Assembly (NCBI GenBank): GCA_022845895.1
Contig: AP025573.1
Coordinates: forward strand, 1,956,501 to 2,020,500
Direction of reading: 5' to 3'
Length of the DNA: 64,000 bases
Source: Lachnospiraceae bacterium
GTDB lineage: Bacteria > Bacillota > Clostridia > Lachnospirales > Lachnospiraceae
The notes beneath the pieces are model-generated. The model did not search any database, was not told the DNA's origin, and worked only from the letters and a program-made list of their open reading frames with translations. The position numbers were made by a program, and so were the translations under genes. This document shows, in pieces, positions 36,403 to 43,979 of the stretch (position 1 is the first letter of the stretch; every line of letters starts with the position of its first letter).

Positions 36403-37302
36403 ATGAGTATCAAACGGCTTCCATTCTTTCTTTCCGCCGCTAAATATCTGAACTTTACAGAAGCGGCCAATGAACAGTTCATATCCCAGACTGCCATGAG
36501 CCTGCAGATTAAAAAGTATGAAGAGGAACTGGGCTTTAAACTCTTTAACAGAAGCAATACAGGAGTTACCCTCACGAAGGCCGGAGGTTACCTGTATAAA
36601 CGCTGCCAGTATATCACGGCAGATTACAACCAGGCGGTCTCTCATGCCCGCCAGCTGTCGGAAGAAGATAAGCCACAGGTACGGATCGGTTATTCCGGCG
36701 CGTATGAACAGCTTGCTGTCACGCCGCTGGTGACCCGTTTCTACCAGGGGCATCCTTCCTCCCAGGTAGAGCTGATCTATGGCAAGCGGAAGAAGAAAGT
36801 CCTGCAGCAGCTGGAGGACGGATACCTGGATCTGGCGGTCGTATCCGATTATGACCGTAACTACAGCCAATGGCTGAAATCATATCCGCTCCGCCATGAC
36901 ATATGCCTGTTCCTCCTCAGTTCCGCCAGCGAATTTGCACAGTGTGACTGTCTGGAATCTTCCATGCTGGCCGGCAAACCGCTGCTTCGTACTGTGGAAA
37001 ATGATTTTACTTCTTATGAATGGCAGATATGGAACGTAATGAACTTTCTCGGACTTGGCGGCAATGAAGTCATCTATGCCAATGATTATTACAGCATGGC
37101 ACTGCTTGCCAGGTCAGACATCGGCTTTGGCATCGTACCTGAATGCATGAAAGAGGTACCTATGGCAGGGCTGTCCTATGTACCGATAGCCGGACGTAAG
37201 CTGAAGACAAGCTGTTCGGTCATCTATATGGAGAGCAGTTCCAATCCTATACGCGAAGAATTTCTGATGACGCTGAAAGAGCCGGATGGGGAGACCAATT
37301 AG
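36403..37302 (+). CDS. LysR-family transcriptional regulator
   Basis: 299 residues. The N-terminal helix-turn-helix (FTEAANEQFISQTAMSLQIKKYEEELGFKLFNR) and the periplasmic-binding-like effector domain (about 90-290) are typical. It is divergent from the c-di-GMP operon and convergent with baiA, so it is not placed like a classical divergent regulator of the bile-acid genes, although it is their nearest one. The ligand is unknown. ACAGGAGGTACTGTGCT precedes the ATG. Confidence 0.9.
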   Translation: MSIKRLPFFLSAAKYLNFTEAANEQFISQTAMSLQIKKYEEELGFKLFNRSNTGVTLTKAGGYLYKRCQYITADYNQAVSHARQLSEEDKPQVRIGYSGAYEQLAVTPLVTRFYQGHPSSQVELIYGKRKKKVLQQLEDGYLDLAVVSDYDRNYSQWLKSYPLRHDICLFLLSSASEFAQCDCLESSMLAGKPLLRTVENDFTSYEWQIWNVMNFLGLGGNEVIYANDYYSMALLARSDIGFGIVPECMKEVPMAGLSYVPIAGRKLKTSCSVIYMESSSNPIREEFLMTLKEPDGETN

Positions 37303-37335
37303 ATGATTCAGGCATGATTGTTCAGGCATATAAAT

Positions 37336-37392
37336 AGAGCAGGCTGGAGTACGCGTGATATGACGTCGAATCTTCCAGACCTGCTCTTCTTA
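37336..37392. terminator. Terminator between LysR gene and baiA
   Basis: Bulged stem AGAGCAGG / CCTGCTCT with inner TGGA/TCCA, followed by TCTTAT, between convergent genes. Confidence 0.65.
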
Positions 37393-37429
37393 TAACTATG
37401 AACGAACCGTATGTAGCTTATATTATCAA

Positions 37430-38179
37430 TTATGGCCTGTAGGCGCCGTCCACGCTGATTGTAGTGGCAGTGATTCCGTTGGCCAGGTCGGATGCAAGGA
37501 AAAGATACACATTGGCAATCTCTTCCGGCTTCAGCATGCGCTTCATCGGGAATGATTTCAGGTAGTCATCCAGTATTTCCGGTGGAAGCCCTTTCGTCAT
37601 GTCCGTGTCCACGACACCGGGTGCAACACCGACGACACGGATATTCTTGCGTATAATCTCCCGTCCGAGACCATGCGTCAGGCCGATAACCCCTGCCTTG
37701 CTCGTCGGATAGCCAACCCCTGACAAGGATCCATAGATACCGGTAACAGAAGCTGTGTTGATGATAACTCCCTGCTTTGCATCTTTCATACACTGGTAGG
37801 CGGCCCATGCTCCATTGAACACGCCGACAACGTTGATATCCATCATATGTTTGAATGCTTCCTCTGTCACTCTTGAAAATACAGTATTCATCGTAATTCC
37901 GGCATTGTTGATCATAACATCAAGCCTGCCGTACTTTTCAGCCACTGCACCGACCGCCGCCATAACCTCATCCCGTGACGTAAGGTCCGGAGCGAAACCA
38001 AGCACTTCTTCTTCCGGATAGAGTTCTTTCAACTCCGCCAGCGCCGTGTCGACCTCCTCCTGTGTCTCGCCGAATATGGATACCTTTGCCCCGTTATCGA
38101 TGAATATCTTTGCTGCCGAGAATCCAATGCCTCTGGTTCCACCTGTAATAACTGTGATTTTGTCTTGTACAAGATTCAT
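37430..38179 (-). CDS. baiA: Bile-acid 3alpha-hydroxysteroid dehydrogenase BaiA
   Basis: 249 residues, the exact BaiA length, beginning MNLVQDK and ending VDGAYRP as in C. scindens BaiA1/BaiA2 (recalled). SDR features: TGGTRGIG at 12-19, NNAG at 91-94, catalytic Ser144, Tyr157 and Lys161. Glu42, reported in the BaiA structure to exclude NADP, is kept, so NAD(H) is expected. The enzyme oxidises the 3alpha-hydroxyl of cholyl-CoA early in 7alpha-dehydroxylation and can reduce the 3-oxo group at the end. The start at 38179 follows AAGGAAGGAAC; an upstream ATG at 38254 lacks this. It lies 235 nt after the baiL-like gene and may have its own promoter. Confidence 0.93.
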   Translation of the reverse strand: MNLVQDKITVITGGTRGIGFSAAKIFIDNGAKVSIFGETQEEVDTALAELKELYPEEEVLGFAPDLTSRDEVMAAVGAVAEKYGRLDVMINNAGITMNTVFSRVTEEAFKHMMDINVVGVFNGAWAAYQCMKDAKQGVIINTASVTGIYGSLSGVGYPTSKAGVIGLTHGLGREIIRKNIRVVGVAPGVVDTDMTKGLPPEILDDYLKSFPMKRMLKPEEIANVYLFLASDLANGITATTISVDGAYRP

Positions 38180-38414
38180 GAATGTTCCTTCCTTTCTTCT
38201 GATTAGCCTTTTGTGTGCTAAAGCTTTGATTGATATAACTTTAACATTAAGCACATTATGACATTGGATAAACGCACTGTATATTACAACCTGAATGGTT
38301 TACGATTCGCTCCAATACATAACATCCGCGCGGACAAAAGCAGCAGTTTCACTGTCAATTCCAACATCATAATCTTAAGACGTAAATGTGCTGTCACGTA
38401 AAAAATCTTCGTGG

Positions 38415-39224
38415 TTACATATTCAGGAAGCCTGCGTCAACTTTGACCTCTGCACCGGATATATAGCGGGCGGCAGTATCGTCAGCCAAAAATGTAATGA
38501 GGTTGGCACAGTCGTCCGGCTGGCCCAGAATCGGCTTCGCGTTTTCAACGTGCGGCGTAATCGTGTGCATCGGAGCCGCGTTGCCCGCACGCATCTGCCA
38601 GTCCAGAATTCCGATATGCTTTTCACGGGCCGCCCGGTTGATTTCCGTCTTGATGTTGCAGGGCAGTATGCAATTACAGCGGATTCCCCGTTCAAAGAAG
38701 CTGGCAGAGATATTGCGCGTGATGCCTAGCACGGCATGCTTGGTCATGACATAGGTCGTGCCGCCTTTCAGTCCTCTTATCGATGCGGCAGAAGCGACAT
38801 TTACGATATTAGCAGGCGTGCCCTGCTGAAGGAATATCTTGACTGCCTGCTGGCAGCCTAGGTAGACTGCGCGCTGGTTCGTCTCATATTCATAATCGTA
38901 TATCTCCTGAGACGTCTCATGGATAGGGAGCTGTCCGTCCAGAACCCCTGCATTGTTGACTACTATATCCACATGCTTGAACGCTTGCAGACAAGTGTCG
39001 AACATACGGTCAATCTGTTCCGGAACCCGGACATCCGTCTGCAGAGGAAGGATACGTCCTGCCCCTTTGTCTGCTTCCACTTCTGCCTTCAGCTCTTCCA
39101 GGCGTTCCATCCTCCGTGCCGCAGCGACGACGCTCCCTCCTTCCATGGCAAACTGCCGTGCCGCGGCACGTCCGATACCGGAACTGGCTCCTGTCACAAT
39201 AATCGCTTTTCCTTCAAATCTCAT
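38415..39224 (-). CDS. baiL: BaiL-like short-chain dehydrogenase
   Basis: 269 residues with TGASSGIG at 11-18, NNAG at 90-93 and catalytic Ser145, Tyr158 and Lys162. Arg38-Arg39 after the second strand suggest NADP(H), unlike BaiA. The third gene of the baiJKL operon described in C. scindens VPI 12708 is an SDR of this size, and gene order here agrees; its substrate has not been settled, a hydroxysteroid being likely. The start at 39224 follows AAAGGAGGATAATCAT. It begins 28 nt after the CoA-transferase. Confidence 0.75.
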   Translation of the reverse strand: MRFEGKAIIVTGASSGIGRAAARQFAMEGGSVVAAARRMERLEELKAEVEADKGAGRILPLQTDVRVPEQIDRMFDTCLQAFKHVDIVVNNAGVLDGQLPIHETSQEIYDYEYETNQRAVYLGCQQAVKIFLQQGTPANIVNVASAASIRGLKGGTTYVMTKHAVLGITRNISASFFERGIRCNCILPCNIKTEINRAAREKHIGILDWQMRAGNAAPMHTITPHVENAKPILGQPDDCANLITFLADDTAARYISGAEVKVDAGFLNM

Positions 39225-39252
39225 ATGATTATCCTCCTTTTTTCCTTGAGCA

Positions 39253-40566
39253 TTATTCGTCTTGCTTCTTCCAGTGCTCTGTAAATCCTTCCCGGTAATG
39301 CGGGAACAATTGCTCCAGCTTATAGATGTCGTAAGTCTGCTTCCAGTCAAAGGATGCCGTTATGCCGCGTTTTGCAAAGTCTTCGACCTCTTCGTCTGTG
39401 TACCCGAGATCGCGCAGTACCTCCGCGTTATTTTCTCCAAACAGAGGAGCCCCCCATTTAATCTCACCGGGATTGTTCTTCCACTTGTTCACGATGCCAA
39501 GTCCTTTGACCTTGCCCATCATAGGATCATCCCATTCGGCAAATACTTCTCTTGCCTTCCACTGCGGATCTTCTGAACAGTCTTTAAGAGAGTATACTTT
39601 CTGGCATGGAATCTGGTTTTCCAGCATGATCTTTTCGACTTCATCGACGGTATGCTCTGACACGAATTGTTCCATTGCTGCCTCCAGCCTCCGTCCAAGG
39701 TCTGTATCCGCCATCCATCCCGAGATGATCTGGTCTATCTCCGGATCACCGTCACCTGGCTTTGGCAGGCCGATAAGCGGATATCCACGGTGGACCGGTC
39801 CATATCCGTTCATGCCGATAAAGATGGTCCCTCCGTCTTTGCACGTATAGAAGCTGAACAAGGCGGCCTGGGAGTCTTTGTTGCCTGTCCGTGGAAATTC
39901 TTTTCCATCTGTAAAGTATTCTATCGGGCGCGTATCCAGTATGCGTGCCAGCGACTCATACTGCGCCACGTCTACGGATTCGCCTTTGCCGGTGCGCAGT
40001 GCATGTATATAGGCGGCAAGTGCGGTCCAGCACGTGTTGAGGGCCGTAACGTAGTCGCTCAGGTAAGGCGACACTTTCAGGGCTTCTTCCGGTGTGCCGT
40101 TAAAGCTCATATAACCCGAAAATGCCTGCCCTACAGCGTCATAGGATGCACGGGATATATAGTCCGGCACGCCGGTCTGCCCAAATCCGGAGACATGGAC
40201 GATGACAAGCCTCGGGTTGAGCTCCCAGAGCACATCGTCTGTAAGTCCCATCTTCTCATAAGTGCCTCCTTTGGATGATTCGATAAAAATATCCGTCCAT
40301 TGGATGAGCTTTTTAAATATACCAAGCCCTTCCTCCGTCTTCATGTCTGCAACCATGGATATCTGGTTGCGGTGGTTCTGCGAATAGCCATAATGTCCGC
40401 GCGTGCTGTCCGGGTTCTTCGGCGATTCAAAGTGTACGACTTCCGCCCCGGTCTCTCCGAGCAGTGTCGCACCGAACGGTCCCGCTATCGCGCCCCCGCA
40501 TACAACTACCTTTACCCCTGCAAGTACGCCAAACTGAGGAAAGTTGTTAAGGCCTGTTCCTTCCAT
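39253..40566 (-). CDS. baiK: Bile-acid CoA-transferase, BaiF/BaiK family
   Basis: 437 residues of the class III (CaiB/FRC) CoA-transferases. Blocks such as YGYSQNHRNQ, SMVADMK, SSKGG, RASYDAVGQAFSGYMS and AALFSFYTCKDG agree with BaiF/BaiK as I recall them. Acidic residues Asp199 and Glu204 in SVDVAQYE lie where these enzymes keep the catalytic carboxylate. It moves CoA from a finished to an incoming bile acid, sparing ATP. GAAAGGAG precedes the start. The adjoining flavoprotein and SDR favour BaiK over BaiF. Confidence 0.85.
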   Translation of the reverse strand: MEGTGLNNFPQFGVLAGVKVVVCGGAIAGPFGATLLGETGAEVVHFESPKNPDSTRGHYGYSQNHRNQISMVADMKTEEGLGIFKKLIQWTDIFIESSKGGTYEKMGLTDDVLWELNPRLVIVHVSGFGQTGVPDYISRASYDAVGQAFSGYMSFNGTPEEALKVSPYLSDYVTALNTCWTALAAYIHALRTGKGESVDVAQYESLARILDTRPIEYFTDGKEFPRTGNKDSQAALFSFYTCKDGGTIFIGMNGYGPVHRGYPLIGLPKPGDGDPEIDQIISGWMADTDLGRRLEAAMEQFVSEHTVDEVEKIMLENQIPCQKVYSLKDCSEDPQWKAREVFAEWDDPMMGKVKGLGIVNKWKNNPGEIKWGAPLFGENNAEVLRDLGYTDEEVEDFAKRGITASFDWKQTYDIYKLEQLFPHYREGFTEHWKKQDE

Positions 40567-40618
40567 CTCTCCATTCTCCTTTCTATAGTTCTGTGTTCAT
40601 GAACGATATTGCTGTCTT

Positions 40619-42340
40619 CTACAGCATGGACTGCCCGGATGCCATACGGCCTGCAATCCTTCCATAGAATAAAGCGCCTCCGATAGATGTCCCACAGGTC
40701 GGATACTCCGTTCCGAACATTCCGGTGTCCGCCACTTCACCTGCTGCATACAGCCCGGGTATCGGCTTGCCTTCATTATCAAGCACACGTGCTGATATGT
40801 CGGTCTCCAGTCCTCCGAATGTAACGGTGACACATGGATGAAGCCTGAGTGCCGCATATTTGGGCCCGTCAATCGGATGCAGGAATCTGGCAGGCTTTCC
40901 AAAGTCTTCGTCTTCGCCTTTGGCAACCAGTTGTGTATAACGGTCATATGTTGCCTGCAGCACAGCAGGATCGCACTTGATCATAGCGGCAAGCTCCTCG
41001 ATGCTGTCTGCGGCTTTGTCACGGCTTGTTCCTTCCACCGCCTGCTTGAACCCATACTGGACACCTCCATAAGGCTCCTCCCCGCTCGTGATGTACCATC
41101 CGCAATTGCTTCCCGAGGCTGCCAGTGCATCGGATACATGGTACTGGTAGCTCCATTCATTGACGACCCGCTCGCCCCGTTGGTTGACAATCAGTCCCGA
41201 TTCGTCATTGATTCCGATTCCGCAGGTCAGGCTCGTATACACTACCTGAATGCCAGGATGCACAAAGTTGCGCGCACCGATCTTCTCGGCTGCCATCAGG
41301 CCTTCACCTACATTGCTCTTTGGTGCCGTAGAGAAATAATGAGCCACCGGATACCGGGCACACATCTCCTTATTGCGGGCATATCCGCCAGTGGAAAGGA
41401 TGACCCCTTTCGTTGCATATACCGTCAGCTTGGATCCGTCAGTCCGCTCACATACGGCTCCGTTTACCTTGCCGTCTTCATCTGTCAGAAGCTCCTTCAG
41501 CGCAGTGTTATAGACGATTTCTCCACCCAGGGCATCTACATAGTGGTGCGTCATGGGAGTGGTTATCTCCCCGCCCTGACCGTTGGTCTGTCCGCCGCCT
41601 CCCATACTGTTATGTACACGCCACGGCTGCATGGATACATGGATTGCTTCCACGTCCTGTACCTCATAACCCATGGTTGTGAGCCAGTCTAACGTTTCAT
41701 TCAGATTTTCTATGAGATAACGGTTCTTTGCCGCATCCATGAAATCGCCTCTGCGGTTGCCGACTTCCATCAGATATTCGTAACACATCTCTTTCGTATC
41801 ATAGATGCCCTGCTGTTTCTGCCATTTCGTCCCTGCTCCCAGGAGCTTTCCCCCTGAACGGGCCGTAGAACCGCCTGTGATGCCCTGCTTTTCTATAAGG
41901 ACTACGTCAGCTCCGCCTTCCTTTGCTTCGATTGCAGCCGCAAGGCCGCCTGCTCCGGCGCCGAATACGGCGATTTCGACCGTACGAATCTCATCTTTTG
42001 GTTCGGGAGCTTCGGGTCCGGGCGCCTCTTTTAACTTTTCCACATCCTCGTCCGTAGCCCCGGCAGCTTTCAGCGCTGCTGCAACCGCATCCAGGATGGC
42101 GCTGCTTGTCAGATCAGCCCCGTTGACAAGCGGGATATTCAGTGACTGGTATTTGATAATCTGCGGTGGTATGACCTCGATGGGAGATGTGGGAAGATCC
42201 CATGCAAGTCCCCGCACCTCCTTATGCTTGATGATATTGATGTCCGTAATCTCCTCTTCCGTGACAGCCACATTAACGATAAGCTTCCCCCGGTAACCAC
42301 GGCCAATCCCTTCATATGTGCCTGGAACATATTTTGCCAT
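40619..42340 (-). CDS. baiJ: BaiJ-like flavoprotein, candidate bile-acid 5alpha-reductase
   Basis: 573 residues: an N-terminal FMN-binding-like domain (about 1-90), a linker rich in Pro and Glu, then an FAD-binding fumarate-reductase/ketosteroid-dehydrogenase domain (GAGAGG at 128-133, Glu150, GGSTARSGG at 156-164, C-terminal GLYAAGEV). In the FMN-binding domain the flavinylation motif SGAT is replaced by N73-G-A-D76, so covalent FMN is unlikely. The C. scindens homologues BaiJ and BaiP reduce 3-oxo-delta4 intermediates to 5alpha (allo) bile acids. First gene of the cluster, behind AAGGAGGAAGCATGA. Confidence 0.8.
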   Translation of the reverse strand: MAKYVPGTYEGIGRGYRGKLIVNVAVTEEEITDINIIKHKEVRGLAWDLPTSPIEVIPPQIIKYQSLNIPLVNGADLTSSAILDAVAAALKAAGATDEDVEKLKEAPGPEAPEPKDEIRTVEIAVFGAGAGGLAAAIEAKEGGADVVLIEKQGITGGSTARSGGKLLGAGTKWQKQQGIYDTKEMCYEYLMEVGNRRGDFMDAAKNRYLIENLNETLDWLTTMGYEVQDVEAIHVSMQPWRVHNSMGGGGQTNGQGGEITTPMTHHYVDALGGEIVYNTALKELLTDEDGKVNGAVCERTDGSKLTVYATKGVILSTGGYARNKEMCARYPVAHYFSTAPKSNVGEGLMAAEKIGARNFVHPGIQVVYTSLTCGIGINDESGLIVNQRGERVVNEWSYQYHVSDALAASGSNCGWYITSGEEPYGGVQYGFKQAVEGTSRDKAADSIEELAAMIKCDPAVLQATYDRYTQLVAKGEDEDFGKPARFLHPIDGPKYAALRLHPCVTVTFGGLETDISARVLDNEGKPIPGLYAAGEVADTGMFGTEYPTCGTSIGGALFYGRIAGRMASGQSML

Positions 42341-42366
42341 TCATGCTTCCTCCTTTTCTAATCATT

Positions 42367-42394
42367 TGTTATTTTAATAACATTAAATTGTTAC
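42367..42394 (-). promoter_or_regulatory. Operator-like palindromes upstream of baiJ
   Basis: Two overlapping inverted repeats, GTTATT-TT-AATAAC (42368-42381) and TAACA-N6-TGTTA (42378-42393), lie between the candidate promoter and the ribosome site, a position suited to a repressor. Confidence 0.45.
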
Positions 42395-42421
42395 TTTCAT
42401 TCTAGCATTTAAAAATCAGCC

Positions 42422-42450
42422 TGTATAATTTGAAAATAATCCTATGTCAT
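42422..42450 (-). promoter_or_regulatory. Candidate baiJKL promoter
   Basis: On the minus strand ATGACA (42450-42445) and TATACA (42427-42422) are spaced 17 nt, about 85 nt upstream of baiJ. Confidence 0.5.
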
Positions 42451-42480
42451 AAGTTTAGTTTATGGCACACGCGCAAATGT

Positions 42481-42741
42481 GAGTTTAAGTAAAGTGGACG
42501 CGGACTGGGAGCCGGGTGGCATCTGCTCCGATGCGTCCGAGGCTCCGACTATTTCACGTATCCCTAACCCTGCGGAATGCGCGCCGATTGTGGCTTGCAT
42601 CCCGCAGGATAAGGGCTACGGAAAGGATTCTCCGCCTCTTCCGCTTACACCTGCGCATCTCCCACCCGGCTCCCCGCCCGCTATCTACTTCACTTAACAA
42701 GGGCGAGTGCGGCTGTGTGGCGTTACTGGCCAGCGGATGAC
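42481..42741 (+). other. Structured ~260-nt element, copy 1 (possible ncRNA or palindromic repeat)
   Basis: Homologous to copy 2 at 43019-43291 but in the opposite orientation. Conserved blocks are GCTCCGATGCGTCCG, GCCGATTG, CTTACACCTGCGCATCT, CTATCTACTT and GGGCGAG. A 13-bp stem closes it: GGGAGCCGGGTGG (42507-42519) with CCACCCGGCTCCC (42662-42674). An inner stem CCTGCGG / CCGCAGG surrounds the GCCGATTG loop. Stem sequences differ from copy 2 while pairing is kept. Short frames inside lack ribosome sites. I do not recognise the family. Confidence 0.6.
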
Positions 42742-42899
42742 CGTTGGCTGCGTGAGATGAATGATAAAATATAACAAGCTTATTGTGAATTACACAAAGA
42801 GCAGATGAATGATAAGAGTTTTGCTGGTCCAGATGAATCAGGCTGGCGAATAGGTTCGTTGTTAAGCAATTGCAGCGAGGCGAGCACGCCGTTGCTGCA

Positions 42900-42968
42900 A
42901 GAAGAGCCGGAATCAGGCAAGGGATGTCATCTCATAAACATCCTCGTACCTGATTCCGGCTCTTCTTC
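42900..42968. repeat. Intergenic hairpin repeat, family 3, copy 3
   Basis: Perfect 19-nt arms (42900-42918 and 42950-42968) with the family stem AAGAGCCGGAATCAGG. It lies between the two inverted copies of the 260-nt element and is not adjacent to any gene end, so here it behaves as a dispersed repeat. Confidence 0.85.
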
Positions 42969-43018
42969 ATATTAGAATTTCTTTTCGGCAAAGGGCTTAG
43001 CCCTTTATCACTATGCTG

Positions 43019-43291
43019 ACACAACCAAATCCCTTCCATCAGCCAATAGCGTTACACAACCGCCCTCGCCCGTGCCAGTAAAGTAGATAGCCGATGGGGA
43101 GGTATGGGACAGATGCGCAGGTGTAAGCGGGAGGGACTTAAGAATCCTCACCAGAGTCCTTGGCTTGTGGGGTGAGAGCCGCAATCGGCGAACATTCCAC
43201 AGGCTTAGGAATCTGTGTGATAGTCGCAGTTCCCGGACGCATCGGAGCATCTGTCCCATACCTCCCCATCGGCGTCTTAGTTTACTAAACC
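43019..43291 (-). other. Structured ~260-nt element, copy 2 (inverted)
   Basis: Same conserved blocks as copy 1 on the minus strand. A perfect 27-bp stem (43090-43116 with 43247-43273) encloses 130 nt; its arm sequence, GCCGATGGGGAGGTATGGG and onward, is different from copy 1. The inner stem reads TGTGG / CCACA where copy 1 has TGCGG / CCGCA, a compensating change. It ends next to the stop of the ABC ATPase gene and could serve as its 3' structure. Confidence 0.62.
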
Positions 43292-43296
43292 CACAC

Positions 43297-43968
43297 TTAA
43301 TATCTGCCAGTAAGCTTTCCGTCCTCTAGGTAGAGGATGCGGTCGCTCTGCAGCGCTATGCTTTCATCGTGGGTGATTACAATGAGGGTCTGGCGGTATT
43401 TCCGGTTGGATTTTTTTAGCAGCGAGATGATATCTTCACTGTTTTTCCTGTCCAGGTTTCCTGTCGGTTCATCTGCAAGGACAAGTGCGGGATGCATGAT
43501 CAGTGCCCGCCCTATGGATACCCGCTGCTGCTGCCCTCCAGACAGCTGGCTCGGCAGATGGTGCAGCCGCTCTTTAAGGCCAAGCGTTCCTATCAATTCA
43601 TCCAAGTATGCGGAATCTGGCTTCTGTCCATCAAGAAGCAAGGGAAGCGTAATATTTTCCTGCACGTCCAGGATTGGAATCAGATTATAAAACTGATATA
43701 TCAGTCCTACCTGCCTCCTTCTAAAGATTGATAATTTTGATTCATCCATACAGCCAAGGTCCACGCCTTCCACAAAGATCTTGCCAGATGTAGGTGCGTC
43801 CACACCTCCGAGCATGTGCAGGAGCGTAGATTTGCCGGAGCCGGACGGACCAATGATAGCGACAAATTCCCCCTTTTCCACTGTAAAGGAAACATTGTCC
43901 AGCGCCTTCACTTCATTATCACCTGTTCCGTATATCTTGCTTACATTTTCTACTTTCAGAAGTTCCAT
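43297..43968 (-). CDS. ABC transporter ATP-binding protein, LolD/MacB/BceA type
   Basis: 223 residues with Walker A GPSGSGKST, Q-loop YQFYNLIPILD, signature LSGGQQQRVSIGRAL and Walker B LVLADEPTGNLD. This subfamily drives FtsX-type permeases that move peptides or lipids by mechanotransmission. It follows its permease by 11 nt and lies downstream of a two-component system in the same direction, an arrangement known from antimicrobial-peptide resistance. Confidence 0.92.
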   Translation of the reverse strand: MELLKVENVSKIYGTGDNEVKALDNVSFTVEKGEFVAIIGPSGSGKSTLLHMLGGVDAPTSGKIFVEGVDLGCMDESKLSIFRRRQVGLIYQFYNLIPILDVQENITLPLLLDGQKPDSAYLDELIGTLGLKERLHHLPSQLSGGQQQRVSIGRALIMHPALVLADEPTGNLDRKNSEDIISLLKKSNRKYRQTLIVITHDESIALQSDRILYLEDGKLTGRY

Positions 43969-43979
43969 CTATACCCCTC

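Noticed and set aside
42479..42697. 72-residue frame in element copy 1
   Set aside because: GTG start without ribosome site, interrupted relative to copy 2; nucleotide structure explains the conservation better.
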